DNA from: Pyrenochaeta sp. MPI-SDFR-AT-0127
Lineage: Eukaryota > Ascomycota > Dothideomycetes > Pleosporales > Cucurbitariaceae
Assembly: GCA_020747015.1 (NCBI GenBank)
Contig: JAGTJM010000103.1
Location: 1-64,000, forward strand
Direction of reading: 5' to 3'
DNA length: 64,000 bases
Shown here in pieces: positions 1 through 11,624 of this stretch. The translations under genes and the position numbers were made by a program. The first letter of the stretch is position 1; every line of letters begins with the position of its first letter. A model generated the notes under the pieces. That model was not told the DNA's origin. It did not search any database and worked only from the letters and a program-made list of their open reading frames with translations.

Positions 1-686
1 TATTGGAGGCATTTGCGAGGTAGTAATCTTTTGACCAGCTGCCCGGGGTTTTGAGAAGGTCCCATAGTCGAATGAAATGCAAATGATGTAGGTCATGCTC
101 CCCAGCCATTTGACGCACTGCTTCTCCATAATCCCACACGACCTCATCAGAGACACCAAGACAATCTGAAAAATGTTAACAATGTTCGATACATGATACT
201 CGCAATCAGAATTGTTGACATACCATTGTAGACAAGCCCATCCGATGTGATGTGGACCTCGGCGCCATGGTTGTACACAGCCTTAATGTTCTCACACAGA
301 CCGTTGAGATGCTTCAGGGCGAGTTCTTCACCTAGATCCGGCAATGCGCCCAGCACCTTGCCTTTAGATGGCGACTTGAAGGGAAACCCAGGAAGCAATA
401 TCTTCACCGACTCATCTCGCTCGACCTGGCCCTTGACTATTGGCAAAAATGCGTTGAAGCCTTCCCAAGATCCGGTACGCTCATAGTTAAGGCCGTATTT
501 CTCGATAATCCTAAGGATTTTTAGAGCAGTGCCGTCATGAGACACATCTACCTCGGGCACGGCGTCTGGCGTCACCGCCGGCAGCTCGATCGACGTGACT
601 TGTACAGCTCCGATCTCCTTTGCCTTGATCTCAGACATCCAAAACGTCTTGGGTTCAGTCGGACTGACGACTTCGATTTCGGCCAT
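1..686 (-). CDS. Isocyanide synthase (Dit1/PvcA family), C-terminus beyond the window
   Basis: Two exons are visible: 686-224 and 165 to the window edge, around a 58-bp GT-AG intron. The spliced protein carries the family core: a GFPFKSP motif, then KVLGALPDLGEELAL, a GAEVHITSDGLVYND stretch, and after the intron GVSDEVVWDYGEAVRQMAG. In the Dit1/PvcA family these enzymes convert the amino group of an amino acid (tyrosine, tryptophan, valine and others) to an isocyanide, using ribulose-5-phosphate as carbon donor. In fungi they belong to secondary-metabolite clusters, some linked to copper. I chose the ATG at 686 (MAEIEVV). An in-frame ATG at 776 would add 30 hydrophobic residues not typical of this cytosolic family. 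No P450 or other typical tailoring enzyme lies on the visible side, so its cluster partners, if any, should lie to the left of the window. Confidence 0.85.
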
Positions 687-1999
687 AATTGCAAGATAGA
701 GCAAGGAGGTAATTGATTGAAAAGGAGAAGCTGGTGCTGAAGCAAATGCAATGAGTGGGTATGAGATTGGAATCAAGTATAGTGGTTGAGTTCTGAGATA
801 ATGAATTGATCATTGACAGCAACGCGAACATATAAAGTGAATTGACATCCATCAGATTAGGGCTTCAGCTCGCCCTGCCAAGGCCGGGCGGTGGCAGAGC
901 CGCTTCGGGGCGTGCTGAACACAGCCATCGATCTGTAAGACAGCCGCAAATATGACTACAATAAGCTCGCTTATCTCCACCTAGTGGCTTGGTTCTTTAC
1001 AGCTCCGCTCATTCAGCCTTTAAACGGGCATTCCCATGGGAGATGCTTATGTTGAGGCGCCCAATGTGGTCAATTTGGTCACCTAACCTGCGAGGGGCCG
1101 TTGGTAGCATTTCACGATCGTATGAAACTACGGTGAGCTAGAAAGGTTATTCATGGAAAGCTGAGCCGCGGGTGTGACCTTTGGTAGAAATGTGTTCACT
1201 CAGAAGGGAGATTTTACGCCACATCTTGGCATGAGCTGAAGATTGAACTCATGAGCTGGCCGTGCAGTACCCAACAACCCAGAAAAAAGTATTCGAGAGC
1301 GCAAAACTTGCTTAGCTACGTCACTGAGGAAACATAACACTCGAGAGTGGTAGGAAATAACTTTAAGGCTTATGAATTATCTAATCAGTAACATCGAAAG
1401 ATAGTAGTGCATTGAGAGCGTTCCCTTTTGTACATATTTGAGTTTTCGTACTTTAAAATGCGTATTATTTTAGGCATGCGTCAAAATTGACATCTTGATA
1501 CACGATGCGCACACTCTGAGCGACTACATAGATCAATATTCATCGTTGCTTGTGGGGATCTATCATTAACACGCCGTTCTGTTACGACAGTTGAAGCCGC
1601 CAGCAACAGGAGCACGCGACTTGATCAACACAGTCGAATCATACTATAGTCAACCTTTGACTTCCACTAATGAAATACAGAACTGATGCCACATGAAGAC
1701 TGTTCAGGTCACGATCAAAAATGCCTCTTAGCATTGGCATCGCGCTTTATTTGTCAGGTGGTGTCGCACTAACTAGCGCCATTCCTCCTTTTCAGAGATT
1801 CACAGCAAAGTAAAACAAGTGAAATGATAGTATTCTGAGAGATATTGTATGGATTGGTAAGGTGCGCAATTTAGTTGGTTCATCAATGGCTCGGCATTGC
1901 TAAAACAGTATTGATGAGTCCCCAGAATAATTGGCGGTATCGCTTGCCGCAATCCTTGATCAAACCTTGCCAAGACATAGCCCAATGTCAATATCACAT
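687..1999. other. Intergenic region without a supported gene
   Basis: About 1.3 kb between the isocyanide synthase start and the 3' end of the MFS permease. No open frame shows domain-like sequence or a convincing intron pattern. Part of it must be the promoter of the isocyanide synthase. An 11-bp string, ccgttggtagc (1098-1108), recurs at 4184-4194 upstream of the lactonohydrolase. Confidence 0.5.
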
Positions 2000-3666
2000 T
2001 TAAAGCGGATATAACGTTGCTTTAATTCCAGTTTCCTGCTCTTGTTGTACTAGACATTTATTAGCCTTCCGCAGCACTGTCTTCATGACCATGCATGTCA
2101 CTATGCTTAGAATTGAGAAAGCCATCATAAGCAACATTGCGGGAACGTAACGTGGCGCATCTTGCGGCCTGAAGAAATACGGGCTGTAGATATTGCCCAT
2201 TTGGCTCATGATGTTGACGATCGCAGTTGCGCATGCTCTTTTCGCCGGTGTCTGATTGAGAGTCGAAGCAGCCCATGTGTAGACGATAGCGTTTGATCCA
2301 AAACACCCGCCTATGTACAGGAAGGAAGCAAAGTATCGCGCAGGGACGTTAAGAGTTGACACCGTGATGATGAAGCCTGCTGCAGCGAAGCAGAGCGGGA
2401 TAGAGATGTGAAAACCGCGCTCCTTTTTGCGATCACTTGAGAAAGCAATGGCGAAGGATATCACGGTGCCGATGAGATATGGAGGAGCTGTGCAGACCAA
2501 GGTGATGGTACGACTACCAAGATTGAAGCCTTTGACAATTGAGGGGAAGAAGTTGTTGAAGCCATATGCCGAGTGATTGGCACAGAGCATGAGAGACTGA
2601 ACGCCTGTTAGCGGATGGGTGTGGGGAGTTTTAGGGAATAGTCTTACGAAGATCCAAGTCTTGTAGTCCAAGACTGCAAGTTTAAGGCCGTGCATGATGC
2701 CTTCATCAGCCGAGGGGGCTGAGACTCTATCTTTCTTGATGCGGTCGACTGCCAATCTCTTCTCTTCAGCCGTGAACAGCCATTTTCCGCTTCCACTTGT
2801 ACTCTCAGGGAAATCTGGTAGAATAAACATAGAGACAGTGGCTGCAAGGAACCTTGCCGCTCCTTCTAAAATAAATAGCCATTGCCATCCGGCGAGTCCT
2901 CTCATGCCTTCGAGACCGGCGAATACGCCCGCAGCGATCAGGCCTGAAAAGGCAGTCGCTAGCACAAGGCCACTGTATAGAACTGCAGTACGTAGAGCTA
3001 GCTCTTTGCGAGTGTACCATGCACTCAGCATGTAGAATGCACCAGGCCAGAAAGGGGCCTCTACCACACCAAGCACGAAGCGAACGCCAATGAGACCAGG
3101 ATAGTTATGAACGCCAGAAGTAGCAGCCGAGACGCACGACCAAAGCATAGCACAGGCAGGGATATAAATGGACGGTCGAACTTTGGTGAGAATCATGTTA
3201 GACGGAAGTTGCATCAGCACCTATGGTAAAATATCAGTGGAATCTCAATACGTGTGAAGCTGGATTTCACTAACATAGCCAACGTTCAAAATGGATACAG
3301 CGACATTGAACTGGTTGCCCTTGAGACCGAGATCTTTCTCGAAAGAGCTGAGTTTCGCCTGTCTATGAGCCGTTAGTAAATGACAATCTCGTAGAAGCAT
3401 ACTAATTACGCTATGTTATTCCTGTCCATATCTGGCGCGCAAGTCAGTATTAAGTTCACAGGCAGTCCATTTCTGAATGACTTACAGTTGAAAAAGTACA
3501 AGATCCAAACAACAGGCATCAGCGTCATGTCGAGTTTGCGCACGAGTCTTCGCTCCACTAATTGGGTATCTTCGTCGTACTCTTGCAACTGCTCAATCTT
3601 TTCGTCCCCAGTTATGACCTTCTTGTCCTCAAGATAGGAACCCTCGATTTTGATAGAAGTTGTCAT
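2000..3666 (-). CDS. MFS permease, anion:cation symporter (Dal5/Tna1-like) family
   Basis: Five exons (3666-3486, 3431-3410, 3362-3275, 3220-2648, 2596-2000) give a 486-residue protein, normal for the family. Exon 2 is a 22-bp microexon whose inclusion restores MDRNNIA and keeps frame. Family features are an N-terminal MTLMPVVWILYFFNY helix, LDRxNIAxAK-like sequence, VLMQLPSN, and RFVLGVVEAPFWPGAFY in the fourth to fifth helix region. Known relatives carry carboxylates such as nicotinate, allantoate, pantothenate or other organic acids with protons across the plasma membrane. The gene is divergent from the lactonohydrolase, sharing a 750-bp promoter region, and lies in an acid-metabolism gene set, so uptake of an organic acid is the likely role. 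Substrate cannot be read from sequence. Confidence 0.85.
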
Positions 3667-4420
3667 TGCTATTATCGAAACTAATGAAGTGTGTTGCTCA
3701 AGTTTTCGACCGATTCGAGAAGCTATGACAATGGAGAGTGGTGGAGTGGCACTGTGCTGTCAAGACGTCGATCATTGCTCTCCTATATACTTTCAGCAAT
3801 AGGCTAACACGAATGCATCACGAGTCGAAAGCATCGTCTCCTTCTAAGTCAAAAATCCGGGGTAAAGCTCCAGATGCTGGGGTTCACGGAGTACTCCACG
3901 AGAGTCACGGAGGGCGGCGAAGAGCCTCAGAAATCGGGCAGAAAACGTCACGCTCATTTAGAATCCGCGCGATTGGGTAAGGGCTGCTCCGGGCCCACAT
4001 CATCCCCTTTTGACGCACCAACTTCACTTCTCGACACATCCAATCTACCGATCAAAGCATGTTGGACACTATTCAAGGAATAATAGAAGTGTGTTGCGGG
4101 GCCCAAACATTGATCTCGCATAACTGACTCTAGATTATCATCTGATGTCAATATCCTAAACCCTGACATCTACCGCCATGGGACCGTTGGTAGCGTAAGG
4201 TCCTGCATACGGACGATGTAAGTACTCGGAATATAGGTTATAATAACATCATATTATACTGCACGTATGAAAATGGGCTAAGCGGGGCAGTTGACGGCAT
4301 TTCAACGATCGCCAGGTTCAGAAACGTGCATATATAAAGAATATGTTGCCTCATACACTCGAAGATGCCTTGCGCAAAGCTTTAGAGATACTTCAAATAT
4401 CCTCTCCAAAGATTACCGAG
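3667..4420. promoter_or_regulatory. Shared divergent promoter region of MFS permease and lactonohydrolase
   Basis: The 754 bp between two divergent starts contain no gene I can support. The short open frames here have no family resemblance. Several CGG/CCG triplets, the core half-sites of C6 zinc-cluster regulators, are present but not in a clearly spaced pair. The string ccgttggtagc at 4184-4194 is shared with 1098-1108. The divergent layout suggests co-regulation, which is inference. Confidence 0.4.
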
Positions 4421-5820
4421 ATGCGCCTCTTCTTCCTATCATTGGTGTTGTCTCTTCGTGTCAGTCGCTGCGCAGAACAATTCCTCAAAGACCTACCGGC
4501 AGACTTTTTGAATAGTAGCTCCAAGTGGGCGTGGGTTTCCTACGACTTACCATCTGTTGCCGTCATAACAGGAGCATTCAATCGCTCTGCTTTTGATGCG
4601 CCGCATGAAGGCACAGTATCAGATTCTGGAGTAGCACAAGCGTCCGTACACCCTCGGTTTCTTCATTAATCGCCTAATTCCCCCGTGGCATAGACTGAAA
4701 ATATAAAGAAATTTGTATGGATTATATTTCTTAGTCGTTACTGACGTTTATGTAGATATGCAGAGATCAACGAAACGAACTTTATAGCATATGATAGCAG
4801 CTTCTTCAACATCATCGGCGAGAACGCCAAAGTCGAGCATGTCCAGCCTCTCTCCTACCAGTCCCATGAATCCCCATGCTACAACCCATCGACCGGCGAT
4901 TTGTTTTTTGTGGAGTGGGGACCTCCAGGTGGAGAAAATGGAACACACAACTGGCAATACCTCCTGAACAACCGGGATAACACCCTTCGAAAGATCCAAA
5001 CTGATCCACCCACTTACAACGCTCATGGTTGTGTTGTCTGGAATGGAGAATTATATGTAGTAACGGATGGATATGAAGGCGTGGAGACTGGACAGCTGGC
5101 TCGCATCGACCCAGAATCGTGGAAGAAGGTGACAATCTTGAACAACTATTATGGACAACCTTTCCTAGGTTTCAACGATCTTGATATAGACAGTGATGGG
5201 AACTTTTGGCTCACCGATTCTAAGTCAGCTTATGTTCGTCGTCTCTCCTTTCTCCTCGTTAATTTTAGCATTTTCTGATTCACATACTCTAGGGTCGTGA
5301 TCTGATTGACTTCTACAATCCAACAAATCCGACAGTCTACTTTGTCAACCGCACCACTATGCGCCCGAAGCCAGTGCATATTACCACTGGGAATGCAAAC
5401 GGGGTGGCCGTATCGCGTTCTTTTACAAATCCATCTTCTCACACCGTTTACCTCCCTGATACTGGCGTCTCTGAGTTCAAGCCAGTGTCCAGGAAAAACC
5501 CCTACGGCAACCGTGCAATTTTTGCGTACGATACCGCTCAAGGCGGCATACTGACTAATGCACGACTTTTGAATAACCCAATTGCATACTTCTATGACGG
5601 GATCAGAGCGAGCAAGAACGGTTATCTGTTTGCAGGTGCAGGCGATGGAGTCGATGTTATCAATCCTTTGAATGGAATGACCCTTGGTACGATTCGTGTT
5701 GGAGGCGGCGAGAATCTTGCCGTCAGCGTGAGCTTTGGCAAGCATGACTTGTGGATAGTGGGGAAAGGCGGTGTATGGCACGTCACTGGCATCAAAGAGG
5801 AGTTGGCACGGGACTGGTAG
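4421..5820 (+). CDS. Secreted SMP-30/lactonohydrolase-like protein
   Basis: The model has three exons, 4421-4656, 4756-5233 and 5293-5820, giving 413 residues. The second intron (59 bp) is clear. The first uses a weak GTTTCT donor and is chosen because it joins frames as HPRYAEINETNF. The N-terminus MRLFFLSLVLSL looks like a signal peptide. The body shows the six-bladed propeller pattern of the fungal lactonohydrolases: HESPCYNPSTGDLFFVEW, YNAHGCVVWNGELYVVTDG, GFNDLDIDSDGNFWLTDS, SFTNPSSHTVYLPDTGVS and FAGAGDGVDVINP. Known members hydrolyse aldonate or other lactones with a bound calcium ion. Position beside an acid permease suggests extracellular opening of a lactone before uptake. A gene of the same fold with another activity (strictosidine-synthase-like) cannot be excluded. 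Confidence 0.8.
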
Positions 5821-6303
5821 AACATATCGCGCCTGCAGCCGACAACTATGAAGATGCGAAGAGCATTGTTCATAACGACTACTTGATATATCAGGTGTTC
5901 TCCAGGCTTAATCTGACATGAGGCTGGCTTTGCCAAGAGATTCAAGAGCTGCTTGAATTGTTCTAAAGCACTGGAGCGATATATTTCTGCACTGAATATA
6001 GTGAGGTGTTTAAGAAATTTGTTGGTTTCTCAGGCTAGGTAGTGGCCATTATTGCATGACCTTACATCGCGAATGAGATGCCTTGGTAACATAGGACAGA
6101 CAACACTTGCGATATAGACGTTCGTTAGCAATCTCATCTCAATTATACAGTACAAACGCCCTAATTGAATCTCAATTCATATGATACATTATCACAACCA
6201 AGCTACTACATAGCGTAGTTTCTAGACCAACTTGGTCTATCATCGTATGGTCTCGAAGCTACAGACAATGTTTAACGAAAACTGAGTCCGAATACCATAA
6301 TTC
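5821..6303. other. Convergent intergenic region
   Basis: About 480 bp between two 3' ends (the lactonohydrolase on plus, the amidohydrolase on minus). AT-rich, with no frame worth calling. Presumably the two terminators. Confidence 0.5.
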
Positions 6304-7370
6304 TTATTGTATGCCGTATAGCTGGCTTGGATTCTCTACCATAAGACAGTTCCACTCTTCCTCATTGAGCCAGCTTTTCAAACTTCGAAGCCATGCTTCA
6401 TCGTCCACGGCAAGGAATGGCGTCTCAATGAGCGCCTCTTCCCGGCTTCTGACCTTCATTCTGGGTGTGTGCGGCCAATCGCTTCCCCAGAGGACTCTTC
6501 TTGAGTTGGCTCTCACCAATGCTTCTACAATAGGCTTGGTGTCATCATAACGAGGTGAGTTCTCGCTGATACGGTATGGCGCACTGATCTTGACGTACAG
6601 TGCGCCTGATTTTACCAGGGACATAATCTCAGCAAACCCAGGTTGCTTGGTGATGTCCGATCTGTGCTCTGCAGGTAGCATGGATGCTGTCTTGAGAAGT
6701 GCAAAGTGATCTGTAACGAGAGGGATACCGTTGTCTGCAATTTCCATCACTACGCTGGCCAAATCCCCCCAAAACTCAGGATGAATATGAGTGAACGCCA
6801 TACTCCAGCCTGGGCAGTGACGCTTCAAGACCACCGCATGTGCTTGCAGTGCGATCTTTTGAAGTTGGACATCGTGCATCGCTCCGTACTTGTACAAGTT
6901 GACGCGGATACCGCGAATACCCGCCTCATGCATAGACGCCAGTTCAGCTGGAGTAACGGTCGCCGGGTCAATTACACCAATAGCGTATGTCCGCGTTTTG
7001 TCCAACTCGGGCACAAAAGTCTTCAATGATGCGCAGTCATCACCGTATGATAAGCCGTGAGTAAGAACAGAGTTGGTCAGGCCCAGATTCGCTTTGAAGT
7101 TGAGAAACTGGCGAATTGACGCTCTGGGCGGTGTCAAGTGTCGGTCTGCAGCATATTCAAATCGATCGGCTGTAACATGATCAGATGGAACAATTTGGGG
7201 AATTCAATGAACTCACGCTCAAATATGTGGTGATGCACATCCCATCCTCCGTTTGGAAACAACGGTTCTCGCAGGCTGACAAAATGAACTTCTTCGGGCT
7301 CCTTCAGCGCGACATGGTCCACTATGGCTGCTTTGACACTTATTGTGCGGACACATGTTTGAGTTGACAT
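6304..7370 (-). CDS. LigI-like metal-dependent hydrolase (amidohydrolase 2 family)
   Basis: Exons 7370-7217 and 7169-6304 flank a 47-bp intron. Splicing creates the N-terminal signature PNGGWDVHHHIFEPDRFEY, the D-x-H-x-H strand of the amidohydrolase barrel. A FTHIHPEFWGDL segment and the C-terminal VLWGSDWPHTP carry the remaining conserved His and Asp. This arrangement is that of 2-pyrone-4,6-dicarboxylate hydrolase (LigI) and related lactonases, which open a pyrone lactone. The start is uncertain. I use ATG 7370 (MSTQTC). An ATG at 7433 is in frame, but the sequence between contains a good branch site (ACTAAC) followed by a CAG/GAG acceptor just before 7370, so a 5' intron is possible. The neighbouring aldolase and hydratase genes fit a LigI-type role. 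Substrate is inferred. Confidence 0.75.
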
Positions 7371-7792
7371 CTCGATGAATAATGTTAGTATACCTTCAAG
7401 AATCGAATAGCCTTTGGACATCCCGAGCCTCAAAAGAAGTTTGTCTACCGGAAGAGTGCGCTAGGCCAGATGGGATACCCAGAAAGACTTGGCATGGCCG
7501 GAGCACTCCAAGCGTCTCTTTCACATTTGTCCGCAATTTCCGGATCGGCAGACTCTAGATCGACAACCCCCCTCACAACGCTTCCGAGGTACAGGGCCCA
7601 TGAACGGATCAACCCGAAGGGCATGTGCACCGTTGTTGGAGTGATGTCAAAGTCGCACGAACAGAAGTAAATGGGAGTTCAGCGAACTTAGATCGACTCA
7701 CCATTAGGCTCATTGGAACAAAGAGGACACTTCATGGAATTCGACTCTCTCTTCTTTGGCCCCTGATATGATCTTTTAATCGCTCGATTGTT

Positions 7793-8775
7793 CCCTTTGC
7801 GCTGACAATGTCCTTAAAATCCTCTCCAGTGCTGCTGGTGGAATAGAGTCCATAATAACGGTAGGTTTGTGCCCTGAAACTTCTAGCAACGGCATTAATC
7901 ACATCCAGTATCCGACAGAATACGTCAAAACTCGACAGCAGCTTCTGCGCAGCCATGCAAACGCACAGAGCCCTATTCGTATTTTTATCTCTACACTGAA
8001 ACATGAAGGGATTCGGAGCTTATACACTGGAGGCGTGGCATTCAGCATCTCCAGTGCATCCAAATCGGGCATTCGCTTCTTGACCTTTGATTTTGCACGT
8101 ACCTACATGCCTAAAGATGCATCGGGAAAGCCAACGGTGATTGGAAATCTGTTAGCCGGAGTATGTGCTGGGACTGCGGAGAGCGTGCTTGTCCTTGCAC
8201 CAGGAGAGAATCTGAAAACAAGACTAATAGATGACCGCGCGGGCGCACAAGCATATTCCTCGTCAATGCATGCTATCCGCACAATATTAAGAAACGAAGG
8301 GATACTGAGCTTCTTCAGAGGTATTTAGCCGGTCACACTGAAGCAGTCTAGCAACGCAATGGTACGCTTCACAAGTTACAATTACCTGTTAGTTGCAATG
8401 CAGCCATCGTTGGGCTCATCAACAAGCGCCGTCGCTGGAGCTTTAGCAGGCATAGTTACTGTGTGTTGCACGATGCCATTTGACAACATCAAGACACAAC
8501 TGCGAACCCTACAAGGTAGTCGCCCGTACAAGGGACCGTGGGACTGTGCCACGAGATGGGTACAGAGTAATGGTATGTAGCGGCTATGGAAGGGTACTTC
8601 GCCACGGCTTGTACGCCTTAGTGTTAGTACAGCCCCTAACTTGGATGAAGCGGTGGTGCTGATGGTGCTATAGGTGTCAGGTGCTATCTCCTTTACAATT
8701 TACGAAGAAATGGTAAGACTAATAGGGTCACTGAAGGCAATGCCGGCGGAGATCCTAGATGACAATATGATTTAA
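7793..8775 (+). pseudogene. Tricarboxylate-type mitochondrial carrier, broken
   Basis: The three-repeat mitochondrial carrier fold is recognisable. The first repeat is AAGGIESIITYPTEYVKTRQQ, spliced over an intron at 7861-7908. The second contains FSISSASKSGIRFLTFD and LAGVCAGTAESVLVLAPGE. The third contains PVTLKQSSNAMVRFTSYN, AGIVTVCCTMPFDNIKTQ and LWKGTSPRLVRLS, then VSGAISFTIYEEM after a 51-bp intron at 8623-8673. This resembles citrate/tricarboxylate carriers of the inner membrane. Two in-frame TAG codons (8326-8328 and 8578-8580) interrupt otherwise conserved sequence, and no in-frame ATG precedes the first repeat. Removing 8 bases as an intron at either TAG would break the frame. CAG-to-TAG changes would explain both. 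Readthrough or a misassembly remain alternatives. An intact copy would move a tricarboxylate between cytosol and mitochondrion, in line with its neighbours. Confidence 0.75.
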
Positions 8776-8989
8776 TATTGATTTTTTATACGACTGTAGC
8801 AACGTGTGTTGTGATTAGTGTGGAAAGTGCATCCAAGGAGTAGCTTGATTGTGTAGATTTGTTACCCCGCTCATTGTCACGTGCTCGCTTCATAAGCTTG
8901 AGCTTGGCCAATTTACTGGAAGTCTTCTTCATATATCTCAAGCACTTTCTTTGTGCAACCAACAACCATGGGCTAAGGATGCATTCGTG

Positions 8990-11615
8990 ATGAGTACCAA
9001 AGTTCGAATTGCGTGTCGCAGGTGCCGTACAAAGAGAATCAAGGTACGATAGCCCGTTGATATAACCTGTGTCCTTTGCTGAGGCGATGATCAGTGTGAC
9101 GGCGGCATTCCTGCCTGCAGCAATTGTGAAAAGGCAAATGAGCCATGCATTGACGTCGATGGCCGCAATAAATCCCTGTTAATCCCACGCGACTTTTGCG
9201 GCCAACGCCAAGGCTCGCATTGAGTGGCTCGAAGAGCACATTATAACCCTTTCTCCAGATTTCAATCTCAATGATGGGCCACGTGTGGACTTGAATTTCT
9301 TGGAAACAGTTGGAAAAGCTTCGTCGCCTGGTGCTCAAGATGTAATTCAGCCCCCCAAAGCACCGCCTTCTGAAGTGCCCATTCCAACGAGCAAGCGAAC
9401 ATACTCTTCCATCTCCGAGTATCCGCTACAAGAAGGATTTGCAGACGAAGCTCGCTCTGTAGCTCTCGATCTTGGGTTGCTTACTCTCAATTCGGATTCA
9501 CGGCAGACACACTATCTGGGAACTTCGTCTGGACGGTTGTTCACATCCTTAATTGGCGCTGGATCTCCAGAGGCGGCTCTCACGGCTAGAAGTGGTAGGA
9601 CGCCCGATCACCCACCTTTTCATAGCCCTGGTAACAATCGACCAATTGCGCACGACAAAAAATCTAAGGAGTCCTATCGTCTTCTCTACGATGCACTCAG
9701 AAAGAACCTGCCCTCGGAGGAGGACGCACAAGTCCTGCTTGAAGCCTACTTTCGCAACATTCACGTCGATCACCCGTTCATGCATCCCGGATCGTTGATC
9801 AGTGCTGTCAGCGCTTTATACAAATGTGCTGCAAGCGATGCAACAACTGAGATAGGCCATAATGGATGGCTTCATACCATTGAGCCATTCACGTACAACG
9901 GAGAGTTTGACATATTGAGAAATGACCACTGCACACCCGTGTCAGTCTTCACAGCGACCTTTCACGTATTCATGGTTTTCACACTGGCTGCGACAGTGCG
10001 GACGCGGCAAAGAATCTATGATTTTGCTCCCAATCAATTCTACCGCGTCGCCATGTCTACAAGCCAACACTGCTTCTCTAATACCTCGACTGCTAGTCTC
10101 CAAGCAACGCTGCTTCTCGCGGCATATAGTCTTCTGGGTCCAGCGGAACTTAACATCTGGACGCTGACTTATGTTGCCATGGCACATTGCATCGACCTTG
10201 GGCTTCACCGGACTCCGAGCGCTGATAGTGACATGAACCGGCCAGCCTTTCTCACGCGTAAGATGCTTTTCTTCAGCGTATACCATCTCGATAGGTACGT
10301 GATATTTCTTAGCGTAGTTCGTAGTTTTCTTTTCCTAATTAAACCACAATATTCAAGTAGCTGTGGAACTCTGTCGGTTCTTGAAGATGGAGAATCGAAG
10401 CTTCCCAGATGACCAAGATGACTGAACTTCGAACAAGCGGCTGAAGTGCTGCAAAGGATGGATTATGTTAGGATATTCTAAACTATGGTTACTAAATATT
10501 ACAGATCTATCGCGGCCGTACAAGGCCGTCCGCTCGGTATCCGGGATGAAACATTCGACCTTGAACTTCCTTCGTTCGCGGATGCCGACGCAGATGTGAA
10601 AAGCATTCAAGACAGGGAATTCGCACCGGATATGTCGTTTTCTGGATGCTTAGCATTTGCGATACATCGCTTCAAGTTGGATCCTATCATATCAGAGATC
10701 AAGCTCCTCTTTTACCACTTACCATCACAAGTCAGTGCTTATGCGTGGCCCCAAGACCATCAATCGGCACAAGCGACCATCCAACACAGGCTTCAAAACT
10801 GGCGTCACGATCTGTCCACCATAGCTGGTACTTTAATAGGCACTTCCGAAGATGACAAGCTGGAGCACCGGAAGTACGAACTGAAATTGACCAGTCAGTA
10901 CTTTGCCGCAATGATACTCTTGTATCAACCCTCCCAAACCATTCGCCAGCCATGCGAACAGTCACTGCTTATCTGTTACCAGTGTGCAGCGAGTCGTCTC
11001 AACACCTATAATGATCTATATTATGCAGAGAGCTTCTATCAGAGTTGGAGAAGCGTCCAGGGCATCTTCTCCTCTGGTGCTACCATGATCTACTGCTTGT
11101 GGACATCCGCACTAGTTCGTAATACAGTATCTACTGCTGAAACGATGAGGGATTTGCGGACTTGCATGAACTTGCTTAGCGTAGGCGGCGAATGGTGGCC
11201 CTCAGTGAAGAAGGGGAAGGAAAGTTTTGTACGGGCTATGGACGCTTTACTCCAAACACTGGAACCTTTTAAAGGACATAACAGTTTAAATACGCTTGAA
11301 GACGGACAGCCACGATCAAGACGCAATTTCGCGACCACTCGGCCGCCACCTGTACCCTCTATGACAAACGTGCAAGCTGGAATGATGATACAGAATCTAC
11401 ATGGCACCCTAGAAACCCCGGATGAGAACGGCACGAATTTTTACCACATGGCTTCTGACTTCACGACGTCGGACTGGACAATTTTAGATGACCCTGCATT
11501 TCACCACCATTCCCATGGTATTCTAGATGTAGATCCTGATATCGGTACCAACTCCACAGTCGAAGCATTCATAGCCGAGTTCTTGAATAATGACACTTCT
11601 TGGAATCCTTTCTGA
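8990..11615 (+). CDS. C6 zinc-cluster transcription factor, with a single-base frameshift
   Basis: Exon 1 is 8990-9043, intron 9044-9094, exon 2 9095-10294, intron 10295-10504 (210 bp, long for this region), and exon 3 10505-11615. The start gives CRRCRTKRIKCDGGIPACSN then CEKANEPC, an exact C-x2-C-x6-C-x6-C-x2-C-x6-C Gal4-type cluster. After IPRDF the frame is lost. One T too many in the run 9194-9197 separates it from AANAKARIEWLEEHI, the expected linker and coiled coil. The rest contains the fungal-specific regulatory domain (for example LLLAAYSLLGPAELNIW, IDLGLHR and HLDRSIAAVQGRPLGI) and an acidic C-terminus. As written the protein would be a 50-residue stub, so either the base is a sequencing error or the gene is disabled. 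It sits centrally among the acid-metabolism genes and is their likely pathway regulator. Confidence 0.8.
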
Positions 11616-11624
11616 GATGTCGCA

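Noticed and set aside
3738..4169. Open frames of 69-80 codons in the divergent promoter
   Set aside because: No domain features, overlapping on both strands, and located where a shared promoter is expected.
7445..7735. Minus-strand frames starting MKCPLCSNEPN and continuing FGLIRSWALYLGSVVRGVVDL, looking like a small Cys-containing protein
   Set aside because: The two parts need an intron with a GTGAGT donor, but no usable AG acceptor exists. As written the frame stops after 15 codons. Could be a remnant, and no family recognised.
8321..8580. 8-base GT...AG strings (gtatttag, gtatgtag) at both carrier stop codons as possible tiny introns
   Set aside because: Far below any spliceosomal intron length, and removing 8 bases shifts the frame out of the conserved carrier motifs.
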